64,000 bases of DNA from the NCBI GenBank assembly GCA_964035575.1, contig OZ037838.1:248001-312000 (forward strand). The letters are read 5' to 3'. The stretch is from Rhynchopus sp. YZ270_cl-10 (taxonomy: Eukaryota > Euglenozoa > Diplonemea > Diplonemida > Diplonemidae). A program made the translations under genes and the position numbers. The notes under the pieces are model-generated. The model had not been told where the DNA came from. It worked only from the letters and a program-made list of their open reading frames with translations, and did not search any database. Shown one piece after another: positions 33,346-44,298 of this stretch; position 1 is the first letter of the stretch, and each line of letters opens with the position of its first letter.

Positions 33346-36300
33346 TTAATTCATTTTATCTCCACCTTTTTTTGGCGATTCGCCCCCTTCTCCATGAACC
33401 GCCGCAAGCTCAGATGACGCCGACTCACGCACCCTCATCTGCGTCCGCGCAGGTCCATGCATACCTGCATGTGAAGTCGCATTACGCACTGCTGTCGGCG
33501 AAGGCTCGCTCCCTCCACCTCCACCCCTGCCCAAATCCACGACCCTTTCTAGCGTATGCGCCTGCTTCAATGCCATGTCATCAATTTTATCGCTTAGGAT
33601 GGCAACCGTTTTGGTGAGTTCGCGTACAGCAGCCATGACAGATTCTGCGAATCGGGGTGATGGCATCATCCTCCCAGCAGATGCGATGCGTCGTGTCGAC
33701 GAGCCCCGTGGTGTTAATGCAGGCTCTTCATCAGGAAGCGACGCCACCTCGGAGCTTGTGTCCACCTGGACACCTACCCGCACCTTGGTAAGCCGGAAGG
33801 AAGTGTTGCGTGGGGAATACCCTGGCGCAGTTGCTCTTCGTGAGGTAATGTCGATGGACCGTCCAGAGATAACAGCGCGTGGTGAAGTGGTCTCCTCTGT
33901 GTAGCGCAGGCTTTCTCGAGAGGAAATTCGGCTGATCGACTCAAATTGCGAAACATCCTCCTCCGTCGATAGCAGCGACGCCGCCCGATCCTGCAACCCA
34001 AACTCCTCATTGTCAATCTGCTTGACCGAGAGAGGCGGGGTGGACGAAGCGGAGGACTGCGACGACGTCGTTGGGCTAGAGTTCCGTTCCTCCGGGAGCT
34101 TGAACCCAAGAAGCGGGTCCACCCCTCCTGCCTCATTCAGATCCGCAAAAGACAGCGAGCGATGCGTGTCCCCTCCCCCTCCCCCTTTGGTCTCCTCCTC
34201 AGCCTCGGCCTGGTGTTCTCGTACACGCGCCAGCGCTTCATGATCCTCAGGTACCGTAGGGGGAAGCATAGTCAGCATTACCTGCCCTCTTTCTTGAAAA
34301 AGGTCTTCGAGCATCGCTAGAGGGGCAACAGATAGGACGGGAACCCCATCGATGGCGACGACCTGCATGCCTTCCACGATCCCGGCAGCGTGCGCGCTCA
34401 TCTCTGGGTCGACCTGAACCGCAAGAAATCCTTGCGTATCGGATTGTCCCCATTGAATGCCTACTGCGTCTCCTGGAAGCTCGGCCTGCAGAAGGAACTC
34501 CGATGTGTATTGTGTAGGATCGATGTGGCGATCCGCCATTTCGCGGAGCACTGCTTCTTTCATTTCTTCAAATTGACGTAAAATGATGAAAAAGGCGCCT
34601 TTATCTAAGCGGAAGAGCTCGCAATACGTTAGAGTTCGAACAGATGCACTGCGTCGTAGGTCAGTTAGTAGAGCAATTTCTCCAAAAAAACCTCCAGCAC
34701 GGAGGATATGCCATAATGTCCCCTTCGGGCCAACTACTTCTGCGATTCCATGGCTGAGGAAGAACATTTCGCGTCCGTGGTCACCTTCCTGGAGAACGAC
34801 GACCTCGGGTTCGTACACGATGCTGCGAAGAGCGTTGGAAAGACCGACTAAGCAATCCACGGGGAGATCGTGGAACATAGGGACCAAACAGACGAATTTC
34901 ATTTTTACAAATAAACCTACCCGGCTCCGCATGACGGAAGGTAGATTTGACAGAACTTTGAGGAGATTGCCTCCCATATTGGTTTGGAGCTGATGGTATT
35001 GGTATGCTAAGACCTCGCAGGCAAGCTGTTTGGGGATGTCAAATTTCTTCAAAACGGAGAGTGTCTCGTTCATGGTGTCGGAGCGCTCGCTTTCAACGTC
35101 GCCTTTTTGCATGATTGAAGAGATCTTTGAGACAACCACCCCTTGCACGACCACTCCGAGGACAAACAGAACGCACGCAAACAGCTTTTTTTGTACAGTA
35201 TCGATGTCGACGTCGCCATACCCTACTGTAGTTATAGTGTATAATGTCCAATACAGAGATGTAACGTAAGATGTGTCCGTTCCATTGTCGACTCCGGTGA
35301 CACCTTGCTTTTGAAGAAATATGAAGAAGAGGGTCATGACATTGGTTATGAGCGCGCATTTTATTGTAAGTCTTACGATAGGAACGATTTTGTATTTGAA
35401 ATAGACTGAGGAGGGGCTAAGTTTTATTGCAGTCGCAACTTTGAAGAGACGTTGTTCGCAAAGAAATTTCGGTACCTTGAAGGCAATGAGACTCGCAATG
35501 TGGATCCATGCGTAAGGTGTCGCCCTTCGGTCCTCCCCCACAACTGTCAACAACAAAACCACATCGATCGGGATCGCTGCCGGCAAATCATAGTAACCAG
35601 AACCCCGAAAATACCTCGCCCGCACCATAGCCGCGTCTTCTACAAGCCCCCCTGATACGCAGTCAGCCTGCGCGGTACGTTGCCGCACATAAATATCAAT
35701 CGCGAAGATCACAGACACCAAACCATCCATCACCAAATGCGCTATATGGCCTGCAGGGAGGAGAGACCGTTCATTTACTATTTGATATGGCGTGAAGATC
35801 CCGACGTACGTCAACGCAAGGAGGATAACTGTATCCCAATACCATAGGTTTTGATCGTCCGGTTGAAAAAGCTGGCTGGAGAGCGCGTTTTCGAGCCGTG
35901 ATAGCGTGAGTTTGCTCTTCCCAAGAAGGCCTGTTTTGAGTGGGTCGTCTGATATAACGTTTGAAGCGGAGTTGCGTTTCTTCTGTTGCAGCGCCTTAGA
36001 AGTAGGAGAAGCTGGTGTAGAATGGTGGGAGGTAGGAATAGACTCCTTATCTGTGACCATCTCGCTTTGCACCTTTTCCAGGAGGTTGCCACCCCACTCT
36101 GCTCGGAACCTTGCTGCGGCTTCTAAGGGGTCGGAACAACGTGACATACTGCAGACACTCCCACGGCGTGCGGTGCTTACCCCTTCGTGTGTGCTTTGTA
36201 CTACTTCTTCTTCGGACACGAAGGTCACAGAGGTGGGGAGTTTTTTGAGTTTGAAGTTCATGGATTGCTTGCGTCCGGAGGAGAAGGAGCAGGCGGATGC

Positions 36301-36738
36301 AGAGTCGCCAGAGTGGATCGGTTGTGGGAGAAGGGCAGGGATGGTGGGGGAGAAGTTCTGACCGGACCCGGGGGAGTGGAGGTTGAGGGTGGCGGCACGC
36401 CACTCATGCCATGAGGAGTTGGAGACTAGGTCGTCGTGCTCAGCTGCGTGCAGGGTGGCGTGTGGATGTGCTGGTGGGTCGTTGGAATTCACGGGTTTTG
36501 ACATAGGGTTCTTAGATGGTGGCGGCAGCGGAACCGGAGGTAGATTAGCCATATTAGGTGGTGAAATCGGTGAATTCGGTAAGTTCGGTACACTAGATGA
36601 TGTGATAGGCAGTCGCGGACAACTCGCACCCCTACCCGGTGTCGGGCTGGCCAACGACACCTCGATGTCATAAGCACTTTCCGCGTTCTTACTTTGGGAC
36701 TCCAGGGCCGGAAGACTACGCGGACTCTCCGGAAGCAT
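33346..36738 (-). CDS. Cyclic-nucleotide-gated, EAG/HCN-type K+ channel with PDZ domain
   Basis: 1130 residues, single exon, ATG at 36738, TAA at 33346. Residues 1-285 are disordered and Ser/Pro-rich. Six transmembrane segments span about 300-545, with the K+ selectivity filter TTVGYGD at 503-509. S4 (about 415-440) has few regularly spaced Arg, so voltage sensing may be weak. A C-linker (about 546-615) leads to the cyclic-nucleotide-binding domain (618-735), whose phosphate-binding cassette FFGEIALLTDLRRSASV keeps the Glu and Arg that contact the ligand. A PDZ-like domain follows at about 752-826 (GFLAVQVDPEMSAHAAGI, then GMQVVAIDGVPV). The rest is a low-complexity Ser/Thr-rich tail with a helix near 1035-1065. 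CNBD plus PDZ in one polypeptide is unusual. Two predicted adenylate cyclases lie in the same window. Confidence 0.92.
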   Translation of the reverse strand: MLPESPRSLPALESQSKNAESAYDIEVSLASPTPGRGASCPRLPITSSSVPNLPNSPISPPNMANLPPVPLPPPSKNPMSKPVNSNDPPAHPHATLHAAEHDDLVSNSSWHEWRAATLNLHSPGSGQNFSPTIPALLPQPIHSGDSASACSFSSGRKQSMNFKLKKLPTSVTFVSEEEVVQSTHEGVSTARRGSVCSMSRCSDPLEAAARFRAEWGGNLLEKVQSEMVTDKESIPTSHHSTPASPTSKALQQKKRNSASNVISDDPLKTGLLGKSKLTLSRLENALSSQLFQPDDQNLWYWDTVILLALTYVGIFTPYQIVNERSLLPAGHIAHLVMDGLVSVIFAIDIYVRQRTAQADCVSGGLVEDAAMVRARYFRGSGYYDLPAAIPIDVVLLLTVVGEDRRATPYAWIHIASLIAFKVPKFLCEQRLFKVATAIKLSPSSVYFKYKIVPIVRLTIKCALITNVMTLFFIFLQKQGVTGVDNGTDTSYVTSLYWTLYTITTVGYGDVDIDTVQKKLFACVLFVLGVVVQGVVVSKISSIMQKGDVESERSDTMNETLSVLKKFDIPKQLACEVLAYQYHQLQTNMGGNLLKVLSNLPSVMRSRVGLFVKMKFVCLVPMFHDLPVDCLVGLSNALRSIVYEPEVVVLQEGDHGREMFFLSHGIAEVVGPKGTLWHILRAGGFFGEIALLTDLRRSASVRTLTYCELFRLDKGAFFIILRQFEEMKEAVLREMADRHIDPTQYTSEFLLQAELPGDAVGIQWGQSDTQGFLAVQVDPEMSAHAAGIVEGMQVVAIDGVPVLSVAPLAMLEDLFQERGQVMLTMLPPTVPEDHEALARVREHQAEAEEETKGGGGGDTHRSLSFADLNEAGGVDPLLGFKLPEERNSSPTTSSQSSASSTPPLSVKQIDNEEFGLQDRAASLLSTEEDVSQFESISRISSRESLRYTEETTSPRAVISGRSIDITSRRATAPGYSPRNTSFRLTKVRVGVQVDTSSEVASLPDEEPALTPRGSSTRRIASAGRMMPSPRFAESVMAAVRELTKTVAILSDKIDDMALKQAHTLERVVDLGRGGGGGSEPSPTAVRNATSHAGMHGPARTQMRVRESASSELAAVHGEGGESPKKGGDKMN

Positions 36739-38107
36739 TTTTCTGGAGAATCAAAGAAAAGCTGAAAGATGATTTTGGCTCGAAAGCTTGACGGCGTAAA
36801 CCCCCTTCGAACGCCCACGGAGAGGGGTCAATATCGAAGTTGAAGCCCCCTTTCCTCTGTTGGCTTTGGATGGAAGGTTACCCCCTGTGGGGTGTTGGGC
36901 AACCTTGTGCGATGCTTCACTCCGATGACATATGTGCGCTATGTAGGCATTGGGGCAGGGTGGGGTGAATATGGGTATGAGATCAGATCTACAGTGTGTT
37001 GGCTGTGAGGGGTGAGGGGTGAGGAGTGTGCATGGGACAGCGCCAACGTCTACAGGAAGTAACTGAGTTGATATGTGGTTTCACCCTTGTCAGCCAACGG
37101 TGAAACCACAAATGGTGTGGCCGACAGCCCCAAAATAGCAGAAAATAGCAGAAAGTAGCACAAAAAATAGCACCCCCTTTCAGCCACACCAACAAGACCT
37201 CCAACAGAACGGCACAGAGTCAACACACAGACCGGCTCTGAGGGTGCGTAGTGCTTTTCTCTATGTCGGAAGAAGGCACATAAGCGAAATGCAGAAGAGA
37301 CAGAGGAGGCACCTTGTATGGTATTCTGCACTGTTGCTGCAGGCGTGGGTTGAGCAAAAAAACAGCAGTTTTTCAAAAAAAAACCTTCTCCCTTCTGGAG
37401 TTGCAGGACGGTCTAGCATACACCAACTGTCGTAGCATGGTTCTTCATGCTCGTTGGCTTCTTCGCATCGGTTCCACTAGATGCTCTGAATGCTCTGAAC
37501 CTCACGTCAAAACATAAATGTGGAGCAAAAAAACAGCACACATTGGGCTATCAGAAGCAATGGCTGTTTAAAAAGCCTTCAAAAAAAGTAGGGGCGGGGT
37601 GTACCTCTATTTATCTTATGCTGCCCTGCTTGGAGACGCTTCAAAAAGCACAGGGGAGGAGGAGGGGGGAGACAACGTGCGTTGCATTAACAAAAACGAA
37701 GCTGTGCAGTGCAAAGTGCAAAGTGCAAAGTGCAAAGTGCAAAGTGCAAAGTGCAAAGTGCAAAGTGCAAAGTGCAAAGTGCAAAGTGCAAAGTGCAGAG
37801 CGCAGGCATCGGCGTGCTCAATGGGGAAGGGGGGGGCATGCAGGGGGGGAGGTTCCCTGCACCCTCCGTGAAGAAGTGTAAGATAAAAGAGAAGTTTGAA
37901 CGATCAATGTACCGTTTTTTTTTGTACAAATCGAAACAGCCTGCAAAAAGGGGAGTGATTTGAACAAAGCATCATAAAAAACAAAAGGGGATGTACGGGG
38001 ATGAACAAAAAAACCCCAACATGAATACGTGTCATACGCACATCTTTCAACCCATTACACCCAAGAGACTTCGAGACCAACGCTACTCTCACCTTCTTTT
38101 TACGTCC
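36739..38107. other. Intergenic between chimeric gene and K+ channel
   Basis: No gene recognised. The channel's start follows a pyrimidine-rich stretch ending in CAG four bases before the ATG. A hairpin GTGGTTTCACC/GGTGAAACCAC is at 37076-37111. A 7-bp array lies at 37712-37797. Confidence 0.5.
37712..37797. repeat. 7-bp microsatellite, about 12 copies
   Basis: Uninterrupted AAAGTGC tandem units. Confidence 0.95.
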
Positions 38108-41100
38108 TCATTGCAGCCCCGTAGCCCGCGCAAAGATCTCCCTGTGTGCAGGGGGGAGGTGCTGCTGAACGATAGCGACAATGTTCACACGCTTCGTGAG
38201 TGCCTGGAACTGGGTGCTGAAGAAGGTGTCGATGGCAGCGATGTTTGCGCAGTGGTCCACCTGGGTCTTCGCTGCGCATGCGAGGGGGCAGTACGAGTTC
38301 GTGTACCCCTCTTCGTACTGTGGGGTGTTGGGGTGTGGAGATAATCAAACAATGAACCTGACACATATCTCTCACACTGAGGTACTCCGTCCTCTGCATT
38401 CTTGCAACTAGCATCAAATGAATGGCGCTTTTCGGGTGTGACTTGAAATAGAGACCTTATGCATTGGAAGAGGAAACCTATTTGAGGGCAAAAAATAAGA
38501 CGCTGTGTATTTTGATACCTTTTCTCCAAGCTTTTCCACGTCGTGCACTTTGAACTGGAAGAACCCCCCCTCTCTCGAAGCTGCCTGCTCCTTGTTCGTC
38601 ATGATGTCGAGGAAGAGCTGCAGGCCCTTCGCCCAGTCGGCAGCACGCTCAGGGGCAAGCATGTACTCGCTTTCTGTGAGGATGCGGATAAAAGCGACAC
38701 GGACTGCCTTCTTGTTGAGATCACCATCCACCTTGCACACGTAGAGGGACCACAGCTTGTTGTACACAAGGTCCCACATGTTGGGCTGGATCGACAAACA
38801 AATGCGCACCAATGCATCTGGGCCACGTGTGTTGATCACCTGACCCAGGAAGATCACCAACATTTTGGCGAATTTGTCTGTCTTACTCGTGGTCGCTCTC
38901 AAAAGGTCGTTCAGAACAGCGGCCAACATAGGCTGGTCGAGGTGCTCCGCGGGGATGCTCAGAAGCAGCTGGCTCAGAAGCGCGAACCCGTCATGGTCCA
39001 TAGTCTTGCTGCGGCAGAGTGTGTTTGCAGTGTTCACGGCAGGGTTGAGGTGGTGGTTCGTGACTATCATCTGCGGGTCTTTCTCAATGAACACTGTGTG
39101 CAAAGGGGAGGGTGAGAAGGTTGGTGTGGGTTGAAATTGTGCATACCACCAAGGAAGCGGACCACGGCAGGCACGTTGCCTTTGTTGGCGTAGAGCTCGG
39201 GGCGCACGAGGAAGGGGAGCTGTGGTGTTATGTGTGGTGTTTGACATCAGTTTGTGGGTCATTCCTGAGGCAATAATGCACATATGTGGATGTGCTTGAC
39301 TTAGTTGTTTGGGTGTGAAAACACACACAAAACCCCCTCTGAATACATACCAACTGTGCATAGCAGGCCGGGATGTCTGACCGCAACTCGAGCATTTGCG
39401 CGTAGATCTGGAAGACGTATGGCAGGAACTCGGACACATCGCCCTGGAGAATCTCTGCGAAGGGTGCAAAGAGAGCCTCCTCGATGTCGGCTACTTGGGG
39501 TGCGTTGTACTTCACAAGGGCCGAGATGCTTTCGAACATGTAGTGGTTGTAGGCAGGGTTGGCAGGGTTCTTCGTCACCTTGCGCAGCATTGCCACCAGC
39601 GGCTGCAGCACCTGTTTGATGTGATCCCCAGCCATCACCTCGTCTGCAGAAAGCTTTCTCCTTTTGCGTGGGTTATCGTACGTTGCGCTGTGTTGCATGA
39701 CGTCAGCGAGACGCTTCGACGTAGTGGTGGACGCTGTACCGGCAGCAGCGATAAGCTGCGCAACCTCCTTCTGCCCGTACACTTCTGCGTACTGTGCTGC
39801 ATTGCGCTTCCCCTCGTCCACCAGGTCTGTCCTGCACCCTTTCGCCAGGAGGAGCTTCACAACATCTGTGTGGCCCATACCCGCTGCCAAGTGGAGTGCA
39901 GTCTTCCCATTAACAGCCGCGTTTGCGTAGTTCATGTCCACACCTCGTGCAATCTCTGCTGTCACACCTGCAAGGTCTCCGTTGTGTGCCGCAAGGTAGA
40001 TTGTGGAAATGGTTTCTTGCTTGGGAGATGCTTCTGTTGGTGTGGCAGGTGTGCCGGCAGCGGCCTTCATGGAGGATTCAATGAGCTGAGCAACTTCCTT
40101 CTGCCCGTACACTTCTGCGTACTGTGCTGCATTGCGCTTCTCCTCGTCCACCAGGTCTGTCCTGCACCCTTTCGCCAAGAGGAGCTTCACCACGTCTGTG
40201 TGGCCCATACCTACTGCCAAGTGGAGTGCAGTCTTCCCACTAACAGCCAAGTTTATGTCCACACCTCGTGCAATCTCTGCTGCCACACCTGCAAGGTCTC
40301 CGTTGTATGCTGCAAAGTGGATTGCGGCCATGGCTACTTGTGTGGGAGATGCTTCTGTCGAAGGTGTGGGTGTGCGCTCGGGAACGGAGGTGGCAGGTGT
40401 GCCGGCAGTGGCCTTCATGAAGGATTCAATGAGCTGTGCAACCCCCTTCTGCCCGTACACCTCTGCGTACTGTGCTGCATTGCGCTTCCCCTCGTCCACC
40501 AGGTCTGTCCTGCACCCTTTCGCCAGGAGGAGCTTCACCACGTCTGTGTGGCCCATACCCGCTGCCAAGTGGAGTGCAGTCTTCCCATCAACAGCCGCGT
40601 TTACGTAGTTTATGTCCACACCTCGTGCAATCTCTGCTGCCACACCTGCAACATCCCCTTTATGTGCTGCAAGGTGAATTGCAGTAATGGTTTCTTGTGT
40701 GGGAGATGCTTCTGTCGAAGGTGTGGGTGTGCGCTCGGGAGCGGAGGTGGCAGGTGTGCCGGCAGCAGCCTTCATGGAGGCTTCAATGAGCTGTGCAACC
40801 CCCTTCTGCCCGTACACCTCTGCGTACTGTGCTGCATTGCGCTTCTCCTCGTCCACCAGGTCTGTCCTGCACCCTTTCGCCAGGAGGAGCTTCACCACGT
40901 CTGTGTGGCCCATACCCGCTGCCAAGTGGAGTGCAGTCTTCCCATCAACAGACGAGTTCATGTCCACACCTCGTGCAATCTCTGCTGCCACACCTGCAAC
41001 ATCCCCGTTGTATGCTGCAAGGTGGATTGTGGAAATGGTTTCTTGCTTGGGAGATGCTTCTGTCGAAGGTGTGGGTGTGCGCTCGGGAGCGGAGGTGGCA

Positions 41101-41282
41101 GGTGTGCCGGCAACGCCTTTCATGGAAGCTCCAATGATCTGTGCAACCTCCTTGTGCCCTTTCGCTTCTGCGTACTGTGCTGCAAGTTGCAGTAAGTTTA
41201 TGTCCACTCCTCGTGCAATCTCTTTTGCAACACCTGCAAGGTCTCCTTTGTGCGCTGCGATAAAAATACTGGCATTGCTCAT
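38108..41282 (-). CDS. Ankyrin-repeat / exportin-2 C-terminal chimera
   Basis: Four exons: 41282-39351, 39219-39147, 39093-38519 and 38317-38108, all GT-AG, joining in frame to 929 residues. Residues 1 to about 520 are ankyrin repeats in four to five nearly identical tandem units of about 115 residues (GKTALHLAAGMGHTDVVKLL, LAKGCRTDLVDE), joined by Thr/Pro linkers (ERTPTPSTEASP). A basic NLS-like patch NPRKRRKLS is at 537-545. From residue 558 the protein equals exportin-2 residues 593-965 (VLQPLVAMLRKV onward), minus one codon. The three downstream introns are copied at the same positions with intact splice sites. The junction is near 39611. It lacks the CSE1 N-terminal RanGTP-binding half, so it cannot be a normal exportin; it might bind importin-alpha or a CSE1 partner. 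Intact frames argue for use, but expression is unknown. Confidence 0.85.
39760..41270. repeat. Intragenic tandem repeat of about 345 bp
   Basis: The ankyrin coding part consists of four to five near-identical units (for example around 39830, 40160, 40510 and 40860, each with CCACCAGGTCTGTCCTGCAC), the first N-terminal unit being shortened. Such arrays change copy number easily. Confidence 0.85.
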
Positions 41283-42004
41283 TAAGCCAGCAGGTGTAGG
41301 GGATACCCTGTGTGGGATGTGTGGTTATATACTAGGATGGCAGTAGCGAAGACAATATCTGAACAGTTCAACATCACCCAAAAGGGCTGGTGCGCGACGA
41401 GATCCACGGGTGGACCCGTAACCTTGCACTGCATCTATTTTCGTGGTGTCTATCAAAAATCTTGACGTGCACTCTGTTGATTCCACAACGGGGGTAAAAA
41501 TAGCGAAATGGAAAGGTGGGAGAGCTCAACAGTTTCTTTTTTTTGAATGACGGAAAACACCTCTCGTCATTGTAACTAAAAGAAACCCGACGCAGGAGCT
41601 TTTCTTTGAACTGTTTTATTCTCCCCACCCCAACAATATCACATTCAGAAACATCGTTTTTATTCGCTTTCATTTTTTCTCCCTTCTCCCTTCTACCTTT
41701 TTTTGTGAATTAATTTTTTTTTCGTTTTAATGAGGTCCCACCTGAGGTACAAATGCGGAGCACGAGAATCGTCTCCGCACACACGAGCTGTGCCCAGACT
41801 GACTGAAACGTCTCATCCTCGACACTACATGAACTTCAGGCTGTGCACCACCTCTGCCCAACCTCGTTGGTGTAAACCAACGACCGACCCTCCTGGAAAG
41901 AAGAGACCGCTAAGATGCAACGGCTAACTGCTTCTTAGATGTGCTCTCAGCAACTGCGGTAGAGATGTGGAAACACCTCTTGCCAGAGAGCGAGGCCACA
42001 ACTA
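41283..42004. other. Intergenic; diverged dispersed repeat
   Basis: A diverged copy of the 115-bp dispersed repeat lies at about 41447-41560 (TCTTGACGTGCACTCTGTTGA). A GAGCACGAGAATCGTCT motif near 41758 recalls the repeat at 11140. No gene recognised. Confidence 0.5.
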
Positions 42005-44092
42005 CTATTCAATACTGCAGGCTCTGTGGCGCACAAGAACATTCTCAAGCGCAGACGGCGGTGTCACGCCCTCAGGGAGCTCGCACACACACATCACCCC
42101 GTCACGCACAGCTTCTTCACACAGCGTCCAGCTCCGCCGCACACTCTGCCCCATCACAGTCACAAAGCGCTGTGTCCGTGCACCAACGTCTCCGTGCAGA
42201 ACGGGGCCGCTCACAAGCCCTGCACCGTTCAGTGCAGACTTGGTGCGCAAGCGCTTTGCAAACCGCACCGCGTTCTCCATGTGTGCAGGTGCAGCACGGG
42301 TCACGTTCCATACAACGCACACACAGTTCCCAAGCAGCGTCACCAGGCTGCCTTTGCTCTGGTCCAGTGCAATCGTAAGTATGGACAGAGCTGTACTCAT
42401 GCTGTGCAGTGCTGTGACCTGGTGCTGGTTACCCACTGCAAGCTCAGCAATACCCACAGTGCCTTGCATCTGTCGTACAGTGTGTGACACACCCAGCACC
42501 TCCGACAGCGAGCTTCCTCCTGTCACCGTCGACCCGCCTTCTGAGCTGCGAGTTGTCATGTTCCATACCCCCGCACGTTCGCAAAGAGGTGTTCTCCTCC
42601 TCCCTGCGAGTGAGACAGGCCATATGCAGCACACGGACGTCTTCCCAGACACACCCTTCAGGTCAAGTGCTTCTGAGTCCCCAACAGCAGCATCGCACCA
42701 CCCGCAGTCAGACTCCCACATGTCGCAAGGCAGGGCCACAGCACCAGGCGTACATGTGCTCTCAAGGCGCGATGCAATGTTCACCGTGTGGCCGAAGTAG
42801 TCAGTTCGTCCCGTCAGCGTGTTGTGCTCCACAGTCACAGGGCCCGTGTTCACACCAATGCGCACAGTCAGCCCCCGCCAGAGAGACCCTTGCGAGGCAC
42901 AGATTGGTGCATCCGCAAGCAGCGACGCAGGCCAGTTTGCTTCGAAAAGACGTTCCTGCACACTCAACCCAAACGAAACTCCATCGCACGTGGATGAAAA
43001 TGCAATCATAAACGCGTCGCCAATTGTCTTCACCTCGTACCCACTGTACATCTCCATCACCTCACGTATCACTCGGTTGTGGATCTTCAGCCCATCATGC
43101 ATCCCCGCAGGTGCGTTCTCCCAGATCGACGTCGACGCACGGATGTCTGTGAATACAATAGTTGCTGTCTCGCTGTCAAGGCCAGGTGGTGCCACAGTCG
43201 TGTGCTGCACCCTGTCCCTGTCCCTTTCCGTCTCCGTCTCCATCTCCTCAAACAGCGCAGCAGGGAGGTAGGGACGGTACTTCCGCAGGTTCTGCTCCAG
43301 AGTGTGCAGCGTGGCGTGCATCTCCACCGGCAGCAACGACTGCTGCGCATCCAGCATGCGTGCCACACCGTCCACGTCGTAGCCTGCAAGCAGCAACGCT
43401 ATCTGCTGCACGGTGCTGATCGTCCGCTCCATTGTTTTCTGCTCTGCAATCACTGCACGTGCAAACCTACGTGTAGCTAAGAAGTCCAAGACGAACACGA
43501 CCACTGGAATCCAGAGCTTCCGTGCCACATTTTTAAAACCCGCGGCACACGGCGTCTTCTCGCAGTGAATCAACGCCTCAAAGTGCGCACGTCTGCCGTC
43601 TACACCCTCCTGCGGAATTGTACCTGGGATGTCAAGCAAACCAAACCGCACTGCTTCCTCCACAGCGATCACCACGAGCCATAACACGACACAGAACACA
43701 AGCAGAGCGGTGTACTTCTCGGGCATGCGTAGCACCAACGTCACGTCCACCACGAGCACGAGGAGGGGCCAGATGGTGAGCCCACTGCCACGTGCCACAA
43801 GGTCGAACAAGGTGAAGGTCAGAACGGCTAGCGCGAGCACAGGGGGGAGAATCGTCCTCACGTTACCCCCCCACAGTACGTACATCGCACCGATGCACAG
43901 TGAGGTGCACATCGTGCTCATCATCCACGTGACAATAGTGCTGATGCCTGAGCTGACGTAGAACGTATATATCGGTGCAGCAAGACAACAAGCGCCGCAC
44001 ACGAACATCACATACACCTTCGCATCCTTCCTGTCCTGCTCACTCACATTGCCACGCGCAATGTACTTGTCAAGAAACCCACAGCAAGGCAT
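42005..44092 (-). CDS. Membrane adenylate cyclase (class III), copy 2
   Basis: 695 residues, ATG at 44092. The first 22 residues match copy 1 (one change at Lys-Asp/His 23). The membrane part (about 23-208) is strongly divergent, keeping only the hydrophobic pattern and islands such as VRFGLLDIPGT. From FARAVIAEQKT (residue 210) on, the catalytic domain (TIVFTDIRASTSIWE, KTIGDAF, TDYFGHTVNIASR) and the degenerate second cyclase domain are nearly identical. The Lys/Asp pair again predicts ATP as substrate. The C-terminus differs: similarity stops at about 42026 and the protein ends RHRACSIE instead of the longer copy 1 tail, so the 3' end was cut and rejoined. Both copies keep all catalytic residues. 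Confidence 0.85.
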   Translation of the reverse strand: MPCCGFLDKYIARGNVSEQDRKDAKVYVMFVCGACCLAAPIYTFYVSSGISTIVTWMMSTMCTSLCIGAMYVLWGGNVRTILPPVLALAVLTFTLFDLVARGSGLTIWPLLVLVVDVTLVLRMPEKYTALLVFCVVLWLVVIAVEEAVRFGLLDIPGTIPQEGVDGRRAHFEALIHCEKTPCAAGFKNVARKLWIPVVVFVLDFLATRRFARAVIAEQKTMERTISTVQQIALLLAGYDVDGVARMLDAQQSLLPVEMHATLHTLEQNLRKYRPYLPAALFEEMETETERDRDRVQHTTVAPPGLDSETATIVFTDIRASTSIWENAPAGMHDGLKIHNRVIREVMEMYSGYEVKTIGDAFMIAFSSTCDGVSFGLSVQERLFEANWPASLLADAPICASQGSLWRGLTVRIGVNTGPVTVEHNTLTGRTDYFGHTVNIASRLESTCTPGAVALPCDMWESDCGWCDAAVGDSEALDLKGVSGKTSVCCIWPVSLAGRRRTPLCERAGVWNMTTRSSEGGSTVTGGSSLSEVLGVSHTVRQMQGTVGIAELAVGNQHQVTALHSMSTALSILTIALDQSKGSLVTLLGNCVCVVWNVTRAAPAHMENAVRFAKRLRTKSALNGAGLVSGPVLHGDVGARTQRFVTVMGQSVRRSWTLCEEAVRDGVMCVCELPEGVTPPSALENVLVRHRACSIE

Positions 44093-44148
44093 CGTTCAGC
44101 AGACGTTCTGGTGAAGTCTGGGTTGTCTGGTGTTACAAAGGTTGGGAA

Positions 44149-44298
44149 GAGGGGTGATGGGTGATGGGTGATGGGTGATGGGTGATGGGTGATGGGTGAT
44201 GGGTGATGGGTGATGGGTGATGGGTGATGGGTGATGGGTGATGGGTGATGGGTGATGGGTGATGGGTGATGGGTGATGGGTGATGGGTGATGGGTGAG
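44149..44298. repeat. 7-bp array, about 21 copies
   Basis: Tandem GATGGGT units. The homologous site beside cyclase copy 1 (near 21035) has only one. It is not a telomere repeat. Confidence 0.95.

Noticed and set aside
39396-41195. 599-codon open frame on the plus strand
   Set aside because: Exact antisense of the ankyrin repeats; Cys/His-rich composition comes from the repeat, and the minus strand has ankyrin consensus.
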